A model generated the notes under the pieces. It ran no database searches. It had not been told where the DNA came from and saw nothing but the letters and a program-made list of their open reading frames with translations. From NCBI GenBank assembly GCA_002205965.3, contig NADL03000080.1, positions 124,001 to 188,000 of the forward strand: a DNA stretch of 64,000 nucleotides. The letters are read 5' to 3'. Shown piece by piece: positions 28,071 to 39,235 of this stretch. The translations under genes were made by a program, and so were the position numbers. The stretch comes from Kappaphycus alvarezii. Its lineage: Eukaryota > Rhodophyta > Florideophyceae > Gigartinales > Solieriaceae. The first letter of the stretch is position 1. Every line of letters starts with the position of its first letter.

Positions 28071-30844
28071 ACTTTTGACACTCCTTTTTGCCATGAAGTA
28101 TTATTTTACAAATCCTTAATTACGAATCGCCCATTGTTGATAAAGTAGATCACGATTACTCTTAAGAATATTTGAAGAGAATTACACTTGGCGATCGTCG
28201 TGGGTGTAAGCGGGAGTACTCACAGTCCGTACAAATCCAAAATCGGATATTTACGCTTTCAAATGTTCAACTCTCACATAAAGAATATCAAACAGAAGGT
28301 GTTTTCCCTAATTTAGGAACACTTAGTGATCACATGAGAAAAGATACTCGGAGTCCGTAAACATTTATAGTGGAATTTTGATTCAAAGAAAGGATTCGAA
28401 GCCATCTACGAAAGCTTAAACCTCAGCATCGAGAACAGACCATGCCAATCCACGGTTATGTGGCTATAATAGCTTAACTCATTACAAATTCCAGTCATGT
28501 CATTAAGCAAGACAATGTAACCGAATTAAAAATTATTGTCACGGCTTTGGGAAAAGGATAACACAGAATATACTTTCAACTATGCATACTATTTTTATAA
28601 CGTTTACTATTTAAAAGAAGAGGCAAGTTTATTCTACACGTGCTTTACAAGTTTGTCCAGTTTCAAAGGTTATTGAAATTGAAATTGTGAATATCCTCGG
28701 CGTTGGATTTTTCAACTGAGCCAATCTATTTATGAAATATTCGGATCCAGAAAATGGGGTGTCCATAGGTAGAATGCTTAATTTATATGCATACTGTTTC
28801 TGACTTACCTCGAATCTGAAATGTGGTTTCTCTCTCTCAATCTTGCCAATAAACTGACATCGCACATCCTTTCTCGGGATTCAAACATTTTTTGAGTTTC
28901 TTGTGATAGTCCATCATTTCCGCTACGGAGGAAATCATCTGAATGTGTTCATATCAATCCATTCAGTTTGCAATAAACTTCCTTTGGGAAGAGTGTAACA
29001 TATACGTCGAGTGGAGTCATAACGAGATATTATTTCAAGTTTGAATTCATTTTGAAATTTCAGTAATTTCGAATTCACTAACTCGTAAATATGTCTCAAT
29101 AATTGGAGTATATCATCATCAGATAACCCGAAATATTTAGTTGGCCGAAGTTAAACTTCACGATTAATCTTTGAGCAGACTGTAACTTTGACTGTTTGAA
29201 ATCTTGAGACCAAATACTGAACCCAATAATTGCGGTCAATTGCAAGCAATAAGAGAGTGGAGCGCTTTCGTATGGTTTTAGTGCCATAAACGAAGTATTT
29301 CTCATCCCTGTCTCTGTATCCCTGCACTACTAACTATGAAGTACTCATATTATTCTCTGAGTTCTTTCTGTATTGAAAGAAAGAATGTTACAGAAATCAT
29401 ATTCACATCATCCGAAATTTCATCCTTATGTACAATTTTCCATGTCTCTCTATCAATTAGGCTGGTAATACCTTTCTGTTTGGCTTTGAAAAACTCTGCG
29501 GAATTAGATCGAGGATCGCATTGGTGTAATATTTCATTAAAATGACCGTCTCGAAGCTGTAAAATTTTGGAGTAGACCTTTTTCAGCAACTAGTCTAAAT
29601 TTTCGACCACAGTTTCACCTGAATTCTCATGATGAGGTTCTTGTTGTGGTCGTTAGTGTCTAAATTGGCGTTAAGTTTCACGAAAAGACCTGTCTGTCGT
29701 CAAGATTTGTGATTTTGTAGGGTCATGCTCATTTCTCAGGTTTGGAGTTTTCGCGACAGGTTAAAATGTTTGAATTTATCTAAGCTAGTGATGTGCGGCA
29801 TTACGAATCTGGGAGCCCAACGCAGTCCGAAGCAAGGGCTCCGAAGTGGTTGTTTGTACATTGGCTCTTGCCATTTTGAGCGCTCTCTATTCTGATTTGG
29901 AAGCTCGCTATTCAAAGCTAGAAACCTCGACAAGACTACAAAGACGAATACCTATGGAACTATTCTTTCTGAATTCATCATGACGCTCATGGTTTTAACG
30001 GTGAGGCGTCGAGCTAATTTGATTTAAACAGAAGGCTCTGAATGGGCAATATTATGATAAATAAGGCGCTACGGACCATGAAATAGCTCAACTGAACCAA
30101 TAAAGTTGATGATTTAGACTCCAGAGAGGCTGAGTGTGACACTGTCCGATTTTGATAGCTTTGATGACAACAATGCTTCCTAATTTCATTCAGGAGGTTC
30201 AAATTAATATCCATTTAGTGCTTCAAAAATCTATTTTTACTTAAACTTTTAAGTTTGTAATGTTTAGTCTTTTTTGGACTTAAATTTTTCTTATTGTGTT
30301 TTTTTGAATGAAGGGTAATTCTCCTTTTATTTTATGCTTTTTTGCTACTGTTTTTCTGTGAAAAGGGAAATATTTTCCACGAATTTTCCGTTTTCCAAGC
30401 AAAAAGCAATATTAATTGATAAAAGATTATTCAATTTACTAGGAACGGAAGGGGAGACTCAGATCAAAAAGTAAAATAGCTATAAACTACTATCGAATGC
30501 CTTTGTATGGGGTTTGTCACAAGGATGACGTTGTAGATACCAGGGATTGTCAAATGTGCACTTATAGCTGTAAATTATGAAATTTCCTCTTTTTGCTTGT
30601 AGGCCTTTGAGGGGGTTTCTTGCTCCTCACGCGGTCAAAACGCATGAAAAAGTGACGCTGCACAATTTTCATTTCCTATGTTTGCTATTGCGTGGGAAAT
30701 TTTACGTTTAAATACACAATACTTGTCAGCCAATACGCGGTATATTTTGCGGCGTAGGCAGTAAGCTCCCTTTTCTCACTTTCAACAGCAGTAAGGGTGG
30801 TTGGGACTTTAAGTTAAAGAGTGGGGTACAGTAGGTAGCTCTGC

Positions 30845-30915
30845 AACCCGAATACGAGTAGAACCTGAAACGATACCTGTAGAACCTGAAATGATGTCTG
30901 TAGAACCTGAACCTA
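30845..30915 (-). repeat. Short in-frame tandem repeat inside the Copia element
   Basis: The unit TGTAGAACCTGAAA(C/T)GAT(A/G) occurs three times on the plus strand. On the minus strand it reads as repeated Ser-Gly-Ser-Thr blocks (GSTDIISGSTGIVSGSTRI). Slippage within an element protein is the likely origin. Confidence 0.55.
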
Positions 30916-31392
30916 AAACTGTAGGGACAGCGGTCGCTTTCTGATTGGCATTTTCGGATGGTCCACGATTGATTTGAGGCAGCGATTCATTCATATAATG
31001 TGGAGAGAGTTGATTGACTCACTCACTTGTTGGCAGGCCCTGTTAGGTTCCAATGGAGGGTGTACTTGGCCAAATAGGGGTGACAAACGTGATTTCAAGC
31101 CTGAAATTGGGGATAAGAGATCCTTGTACAGTGCAGGTCAGCTTATGGTGTGCTAATATGGATTAAATTCCAGTTCTAGGTCCGTTCGGGCATTATTGGC
31201 TACATGGCACAGCAAACGTATCGGAGTTCCTGTTGGCAACTGAATAGCGTTAATAATGAAGAAATTTCGTATTGTGAGTATCTACCGAATTACAAGTCGT
31301 TTTAAACAACGCGGAAAGAGAACTAGTAAGTAATTCTCACTATCGAATAACGAATATACTACTTCGTAGATCCCCCCAATCCCTTTAAATAC

Positions 31393-31815
31393 GGATTGTT
31401 CAAGGGTTAGAGTAGAGAACTCAGACGGGCGGCTTTAGCGGCGAATCAGCATAAACAATTCCGTTTTGCTTAGGATAGACGAGTTACGTAGGTTGAATTT
31501 AATTCTTTTGGTCTCTTATTTACTTCGGTTTCCAAGGAAGCGAGGCCTTATATAGGCAGTATATGTCGTCGACCGTATCTAAGTCCTCCTCAGGTTACTA
31601 GCCATATTCTCTAGTACATATTAATGTGAGTAGGTTTGTTTGGAGACCCAGACACTGCAAATATACTAACAGACATCGCCAAAAAGTACGGAGAGTAGAA
31701 AAAAGTCAGATTAGGTTGTTTAAAATCCTGGTAAGGGCACAATAACTATAGAAAGGGTCAGAAAATAGCATATAGATAGATTTAGTTATTTTTACCTGCG
31801 TGTACGGTCCTGGAA
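31393..31815 (-). repeat. LTR, 5' side of Copia element at 27.7-31.8 kb
   Basis: Partner of 27655-28070. GACGGGCGGCTTTAGCGGCG, GTTGAATTTAATTCTTTTGG and TTTCCAAGGAAGCGAGGCC align with the left copy in order. Exact boundaries are not visible. Confidence 0.6.
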
Positions 31816-34800
31816 GTTTCTATAAGAACACAGTTGTGAGCATACCATCGCGGTACTACTTGTAAAATAGTTTTGATACAATGGAAAGGCGCCTGTGATG
31901 AATAGTTTACGACGAACAGATATTTGAATAGTAAACTACTGTGTATATGAAAATTATCGTCATACGAGTAAGGAAAATAGCACCATCCTTTTAAAATATA
32001 GAATTTCTTGTTCTCATATAGATATATATTATAACCATTAAAACTCGATTAAAACAATTTCTACAGGAATTCATATGCTTACAACTCCGGAAACAATTAT
32101 ACAACTGATCTCCTATTCATTGCTGAATATCTCGCAATGGATGCGCAAACCATCACTGGTAATACTATATATTTTTGCGCTTTCCTCTTTTGTCAACTCA
32201 TTAGTACACTCGCCTTTACAGGTCAATTTGGAAGATGCGCTTCATTAATCACAGCATGAAGTCAGTCGAAGATAGTTGGACCAAATATGACTGTCGCAAA
32301 ACTTCACGCTTCAAATTGTCAATATATTTCAATGTACTGACGTTAATTTAGAGAAAAAAATCAACTCAAGTATTAGTGTCTGCTCAATGCGAGTACTCAA
32401 CTGAGTGGATTTGGCATCAATCCAGTAAAATTTTAAAATTCGTGAGAGTGATTATAAAACCATAGCATACCGTCCTTTTCATATAAACATAATCTATTTG
32501 ACTTCCTCGATTTGTTTTAGGACAGAAATTTCTATTTTGTTGCTGATTACAGCCACTTGAGACTGTGTTCATTCCGTAAGATCAGAAATACCTTCTGCAA
32601 TGACCTTTGCACAAGACTTCCGAACCATTATCAGAAATATGTTTGACAAAAGAGCAAGCCTTCTAAACTATGGCGTCAACTTTGGACGTTTCCATGGGAA
32701 CCTATGTAAAGCTAAAATTGTAAGGGTCGAACCATCGTAAAAGATCGTCACAAGGAGAAGAACTGCTGTTTTCGCGTAGCAATGACAGGAAGATGGGAAA
32801 TTTCAGATGGAAACAAATTTGTATTCTTTTGTCTGGGTAGTGTTAATCCTAGTAGTGAATGCTGTTACCAAATTCTAGGGAAATTTTAATATTGTCCCAA
32901 CAACCAGCACTGGTCTGGAAATAAAAAATCTGGAACCTTGCACATGTGCTGAAGTTTCAAAAAAAATCTTTTTTTGGTTTTCCATTCACGGTTGGAATCA
33001 AGTGACGTAAAATCTTTATGTAGTACGTAATATGCATCCTTTTTTAACGAAACAACCAACTTTGGACTTATTATGCCCTTATGCTGGTTTTAAACTCTTC
33101 GCAGGGAAGTTTATTTCAGTTAGTTACGGTCAATGACTAAGAAAAAATGGAAAGCCCAAGAAAGCGGTGGGAACTCAATGGAAGATTTCTGGATGCTATA
33201 AATAACTGTAGAAGACTAAAAGAAGCCTGCTGCTCGAATCTGCCTGAATGAAAGCAATTCAAGTTGGTATGGAGTAGGAGGAATATATATTTAACATTTT
33301 CTTTCCCAACATGTTGCCTTGAATTGTAAACTGGAAAAGGTCGAAAATTGAGGGCTTCCGCCTCGGAAATTTTGGAATTATAATAAGTATCAATATTTTT
33401 CGTGTATGAAGGATGAAATTGACGACGCAATGCAACTGATAAGAGGGAAAAAGGAGCCATTTGACCTATTTGAGCCTCTGTTTGGATGATATAGGTTTTT
33501 ATGTGTTAATTAATTTTTGCATCTCTGCAAGAAGACGAGTTTTTGCTTGATAAGGAGCTATCATACATAGGTGTTTTCAAGGCGGAGAAAAGAAGCTATT
33601 ATACTAAGTTTCTTCTTGAGCATGAAATGAAAACCCGTCGAGCATATTCACTTGTATTTTCAAAGACCGAAAATGAAAAAAATCTGCGGCATTTATATGA
33701 GTGGGCCATGAAAGAAGATATTTTATCCTTGCAATTGGTACTAAAAAAAGTAATATCTATTTGCAAGGAATAATAGAGTATTAATTTGGATTCACGAGAC
33801 TTGGTATTTCTGGGATAGACATTCATGAGATTTGAGGGATTTTCTATGATAAATGCGCCATAATTTCACATCAAACCCGATGTTTTTTGGACGATCTGCA
33901 ATTAGAAAATAAATTTGAGGTTAAAGAAAGGTCGATCAGAATTGGTAATACTTCACGCGCTGTTTTTGCTGATAATTGGAATATTTACAAGGGATCTAGG
34001 GGAAGCCGAGATTCGTTATACCAACTGAATTATTATACAGTAGATATTATGACATATTGACTTAAAAAAACAGCGAGGAAATGAAATTAAGGGGTAGGAA
34101 AGGGTAATCTAAAAGATATTGACATGATAATCTAATTACTTAAGGCTATGGATTATATATAGTTTAACTCCAAGAAAAGTAGAATTATTAGGCTAAAGGA
34201 ATCAGAATTTCCCCTCCAATCGATACAATATTTTTGTTACCATTACATACCTAAGTACGTTTGGATTGGATGTGATTTTGCATTCAGGAAAGATTTTTCA
34301 TCTGTTACCTTGGTTCTGACAGAGACTATTTTTCGAAGAAATGCATAATTGCACATAAACCTGGAGTATTTTATAGAGGTAAACGTATATTTTTTTTTGA
34401 CGTCAGACGGGTTGAAATATTTGATAAAAAAGGAGAAATTAAATTATTAATTTAACGAACTACGAATCCAATGTACTTCTTCAAACTTGCGAGATGTCTC
34501 TAACCTTAATACGGAATACCCCTTCACAAGGTGTCGCCGTTTTCTATCAAATTTGCAAGTGAATGAAAATTAAAAAACTGGATCGACAGACGTTTCAAAA
34601 CCAGACGGTTAACTGCCAGAACCTTAGGCTCTCTGGTGGAAGTCAAGAGAGAATTGAAATACATACCTCTCAGTCAGCTACCTGAAGTTTGCAGGACAAA
34701 CCACCTTCCAAGCGATTAAGGACGACAGATAAAACTTATTATTTTAAAGCGCACGCTATCGTCGAGAATGAGTAGAGTTGAGACTAAGAACCATCAATTT

Positions 34801-36715
34801 TTAAAAAGGAAAAAGAAATTCAGCTAAATTTGTTCGGTCCCCATGGTACGTGTTACTGTACTTAGCTGACAATAAACGTGAAATTGTAAGATAACAATTG
34901 AACATTAACATTCGCTTCTTCTACAAAAGTAGCCCATAAGTGGAAAATTCAACAAAAAATCCATTTAGAAAAGCAGAGCACAAAAATTGACAGGAAATTC
35001 ACTAGACGACGCCTCTCTCTTCCAAGTCCGTCCTCTAAAGTAAATCGCGCCCGCTATGTGACCCAGCGAAATCCCGCCAATGTCTTTTCCATGCCTTCCA
35101 TGCCCCCTTTCCCCCTTGTATGGGCCAGTCTACTCCCATGTTCCTAATTACACCCCTTCCTTCCGTCCTCGAGTCCTACGCATAAAAACGGCTTACCTGT
35201 CTTTAGCTCATGGCTTCATCGTCTCCCACCACATTCAAAATGAGCAAAAATCACGTGCTGTAGTCTCATTTTCTCTTCCGCAGACCTCTCTATTGATGCC
35301 AACGCGTAACGTGCCGTATTTTCTACCTCACTTTTGCTTTCAATTGGCCTAATTTTTCACCTTGGCAACCTCTGGAGGCGTTTTTGGCTATCTCGTCTAC
35401 CATCGTGAGCAGCACTATCGCGCTTTGAGCGAACTGTCCCGTCTTTTAAATTAAAACATTACGAATACTCCTTTCACTTTCCAAAAGGCGTACAACCAAG
35501 TCCTCTGTCCATAATCCTATTCAAAGCTTACAGTAATACGAAAAATCACTCTAATTGTGGCCCCGGGCTAGTTTAAAAACGTGATTTTGGCCATTCCCAA
35601 CTTTCTTACTCTGAAAATGTCCACTGTATTTCATCCTATTTTTCTGCTCAGTTCTTTTCAACCAATTACATGCACTTGTCTCCATCCATTTGAAGTCCGT
35701 CCACCGCTCGGCTATAGCCATCACCAACCAGGCCACACTAACGGCGCTATGTAAACACAGCCATACAGTGTGTTTAGATGCGCGGAGATCATTTTCCCCT
35801 GGTAACGACGAATTGTATCACAGGCGAGAAAATTGGAATGACGAGGGGATTCTGGAAAGGATTGTAACGAGGTCTTATGGCAAATTATCATGAATATTGA
35901 ACAGAATCAGGACACAATGATCTTGCTTATCTCTCAAATTAGTAGAGAATTTAAAGAAATTGTATTCATTTCCTGTTTCAATTTAGTAAAACTATCTGGC
36001 TAAGCCTCAGAGATGAGAGAGGATACGAAGATACAAAAATTAATAATTCTATACAGCCTTCTTTTCAACCTTTGAAGTTTTTTAAAGAATTCAATTATTC
36101 CCTTCTATGAAGATGGTAAAGTTCACACATATCTCTTTCTTTGATCACGTAGACACTAACGGCTGTTGCTGGAATAAAGGAATGGAAGAGCACTATGCGA
36201 AAACTATCGACGCGAGACAATGTGTAACGCGAGAACAAAATATAGAGATAGTCGTCGCGATGTACTTCACAGTGGTGGAAGTGCTTTTAGCGATGAAGTG
36301 ACTACGAGAAAATACAATTTCTGTGGATAATTTACGCATTCAAAAAGGTATTTCTGGGTGTTAAGAAATTTGAAATGGATTCTGTTTCAAAATGTGGTAA
36401 TTATCACATAGTTCACTAGAAGTACAGAATAATTTGAACGAGAAAATGTAAAATGGCTCCAAAATTAGCCAATTTTTCGGATATATAAATTTTCCGAGGC
36501 TACAGAGGATCTCCACGTGGTAAATATTCCATCAATCCCGGGATAGTTACAAAATTTCACTGTGAAGCACCCAAAAGAACTAAATAATTACCTATCAAGG
36601 TTATATTAGTGCATTGGACACGATGGTCATTTCGATCAATTCATTGCGAAATTATCTTTTTATGTGGATGAATCCGACCAATTAGTATCCACTGCGCTCA
36701 TGTGGTGCAGTCACA
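31816..36715. other. AT-rich stretch with no recognised gene
   Basis: About 4.9 kb of A/T-rich sequence with many stops in every frame. Frames at 33137-33460 (-), 33543-33773 (+) and 35080-35352 (+) are the longest, and none has a recognisable motif. The 33543-33773 frame (ELSYIGVFKAEKRSYYTKFL) is charged and helical-looking but isolated. The stretch is probably deeply decayed repeats. Confidence 0.4.
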
Positions 36716-37745
36716 AAATACTTAGCGTGTCCAAGTGACATTACCCTCTTTGGCCCAATAACATCTGCATAATTCTGTATGAATCATTTTGACCGTGCTC
36801 TTAGTAGACATAGCGGGCATTTTGTATTCGTTCTGCCTCCGGAGTGAGGGCATCGACATTCTAAGGGCACACGCACTAAATGAACCTCCACCCTCAATAA
36901 AATTTACGTCTTCCTTGTGTATTCCAGCAATATATGACATTGAGTAGCACAGCTGCCCAATTCCACAATTTCTTACCCGTTCACGTCATGACTTAATCTT
37001 CGACTTTCAACCGCTTGCGACCATAAGATACATCCCGTGTCTCAGTTCCAACCACTTTCACTTCGTTCGATGGTTTATAAATTAGACCGCTATTACAAAG
37101 CCCTTCATATCTTAGGTGCCATCGAAGGTGACCTTTATATCGCGCTTTCTGATTTGTGACACAGGCACAATCTTTCATAGAATATCCTTCACATCCAGTA
37201 CATTTTGAAAGATGATTTTTTCCTTTTTACGCCTACAATATTAACAATTTCTACTGTTACAGACTCTTCCCACTTCGTTACCTTCTGACTTACGACCAGA
37301 ATACAGCCATCAGCAGTGGCGAATTTGCTGAATTTCTTGCGTCAGTTCTTCATATAGAGTTTAATTCCTGAGCCAAGAATCCACTTCCTCAATTGATAAT
37401 CCATATCTTAGCCATAAATAAATAACGGATTGTAACATCATCGCCGTGATATTATTAAGTTTTCTGCAGTCTTTGGCTTTTTGGCCTTATTTTCTGCACT
37501 TGAAGCTTGTGCGACTCTCTTTCCGAGCCTCCTTTTCGATGTCTGCACAGCCGTTCCTTTTATTTCAAATATCTTTACAGATTTTCCCTTCTTGCCACAC
37601 GAGCAGCATCTCTTTCCATAGTTTAGACTGTTTGTCACCAGTGCAGATGGAGTCTTTTACCCATTCTTTTTTAATACGTGACTCCCGCAAAATCAATTTC
37701 GAGAGTGCCTCATGAAATTCACAGTCGTAACTCATAACGGTTTCG
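36716..37745 (-). pseudogene. Unassigned Cys-rich coding-like remnant
   Basis: Three minus-strand frames in a row look protein-like: NYGKRCCSCGKKGKSVKIFE with a Lys-rich tail (37638-37438), SMKDCACVTNQ with GHLRWHLRYEGLCNSGL (37178-36993), and HKEDVNFIEGGGSFSACALR (36940-36722). Paired Cys and His residues suggest zinc binding, and the order suggests one decayed protein. I do not recognise the family; a transposon protein is the most likely source given the surroundings. It is not intact. Confidence 0.3.
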
Positions 37746-38191
37746 GCCGTTGCGTCGGATTCGCCTGGAAATCACCTCAGCAATGTCCTCTTTCTTTCAA
37801 CCTTGGATACTATTTGTCCTCCGCATCCACTTTATTATCACCACAAAAGGGATTATTCTTTCTGAATAGTGCAGTAAATTTCTTTTGAGAAACCTGCATT
37901 CCCGGATAAATTCGGATTTTCATGATCCTCAAGGTAGGAAAAGCAGAGTGGGACTTGCGAGAGACTCTGAAAAAACAAAGTTTTTTCTTTAGGGTGGGAC
38001 TAGGTTGAAGATATATGATTTTTTTGCCTTAAATTCCCCAAGGTAGAGGCTAGCACGGCTTTCAAACAATTCCGGGGCCATATTTTAGCTCAAGCATGAG
38101 CGAGGAAGTTGTCTCTAATACAGTAAAGATCCAAAATTGTACAGTGTAAAATATCTACAAAATACATGGCATAGATAGACGGAACCTGTCG
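37746..38191. other. Spacer before the Copia LTR
   Basis: AT-rich; no gene or repeat recognised. Confidence 0.3.
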
Positions 38192-38441
38192 TGTTTAGCG
38201 CTTCGTGACCTCAATACTGTACCCTTGTGCGACCAGAGGCAGTTATTAGTAGCGCTTAGATAGGCTAGGTAGGCTAGTGATAGGGAAAGCAAAGGATTCG
38301 TTACTGAGAAGGGCCGGGGCTGGACACCTCGGTGAGAAAACAGATGGGTGCGTCGACGCTGTTCAAACTTCTCCTTCTTGCTTATCCGGAGGTGGAATAG
38401 TGTAGCGAGGCGGCAAACTGTATATATACCACACGTAAACG
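38192..38441 (-). repeat. LTR (3') of the 38.2-44.7 kb Copia element
   Basis: Shares with 44480-44730 the blocks TGTTTA, CGTGACCTCA, TACTGTACCC, GTAGCGCTTAG, AGGCTAGGTAGG, AAAGGATTC, ACTGAGAAG, CCTCGGTGAGA and GCTGTTCAAACTT in the same order and spacing. The pair is visibly diverged, so the insertion is old. Confidence 0.8.
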
Positions 38442-38570
38442 GTACTGTATTTTTCCTTACAGTAGCAACATGACAACCTCTCAATCTTGATCCGACACTC
38501 CCCTTGGTTGTTCAAATTGCGTACGCATTGTAAATTTATGGCATCAGTAAAACGATGTTCCGCTGCGGGA

Positions 38571-38628
38571 TCCGACTATACTGCTAGCTAAGTGCTAACC
38601 GGGTGATCCACGTCGGCCACGTGCAGCG
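38571..38628 (+). repeat. ~50 bp dispersed repeat, copy 2
   Basis: CCGACTATACTGCTAGCTAA then GATCCACGTCGGCCACGTGC resembles 8725-8782 in the same orientation. This copy lies inside the Copia element, between its 3' LTR and the antisense coding-like region. Confidence 0.45.
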
Positions 38629-38794
38629 TACTGAAGATGCAATAGCTTCCAACTTTATACACTACCAGTCACTTCTTCACATCCATCACTGGGATGGTGG
38701 CCTATGGTGCGAAAGGTAAAGGAGTTCTGCCGGGCGTATCCAGGAGCTACAGTACTGACGGGGGGGCTCTGGGGCAAGGGAAGAGCATGTTAAG

Positions 38795-39235
38795 TTGGCG
38801 AGCTTCCTGGCTTACGGTGTTGAAGGGCCTTATGTGTCTAGTAGGCAGTTGGATTGCTTAACTGCTGCAATCGTTAACAGAATGAGGTGCTTGCGATATA
38901 TGAAGGATGCTGAGATTATGGAAGTTTTATTCGAGAAATTAGCGGTCCACTTTAGTAACTTGAAGCAGGCTGCCCCGTTGCTTCGGACGACTGGATTGCG
39001 GGTTATTTTCCGCAAGCCCCATAAGAGGGTTGAAATCCGAAACCAAGGACTCCCAGGGGCGTTCATCATAATATCAGAATTCCAGAGTGGGATATAAATC
39101 GTCAGATTAGTTAGTGAGCAAGTTTCCCGCGTGGATCACTGCTTTTGTATCGACGCAACTCAAGGGTTGATCCTGGATTCGGCCGAGAGCTTCGAGATTA
39201 GGCTGAATGCGGAAGTATTGAGATTTTTGTGAAGA
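38795..39235 (+). pseudogene. Antisense coding-like region inside the Copia element, unrecognised
   Basis: A plus-strand frame (38795-39097, MASFLAYGVEGPYVSSRQLD ... VEIRNQGLPGAFIIISEFQS) is followed, after one frame change, by RLVSEQVSRVDHCFCIDATQ and LILDSAESFEIRLNAEVLRF ending near 39235. The text HCFCIDATQGLILDSAE is well formed and recalls a C-terminal segment seen in proteins carried by eukaryotic transposons, but I cannot name the family. It runs against the direction of the host Copia element and lies between RNase H and the 3' LTR. It is either a captured gene or an insertion of another element. Apparently decayed. Confidence 0.4.

Larger units (their letters stand above)
27655..31815 (-). 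mobile_element. Ty1/Copia LTR retrotransposon, old and internally shrunken
   Basis: Two diverged direct repeats (27655-28070 and 31393-31815) flank about 3.3 kb. Inside, the minus strand holds Copia reverse-transcriptase text: AEFFKAKQKGITSLIDRETW (start of the RVT_2 domain, about 29520-29400), QSAQRLIVKF and YFGLSDDDI (about 29200-29120), and GKIEREKPHFRF further on. This resembles the RT of the Copia element at 38.2-44.7 kb. Upstream, about 30990-30810, is a short Ser/Gly/Thr tandem repeat that may be from gag. Most of integrase is not recognisable. It is a fossil with many breaks and probably sizeable losses, and looks older than the other Copia copies. Confidence 0.65.
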
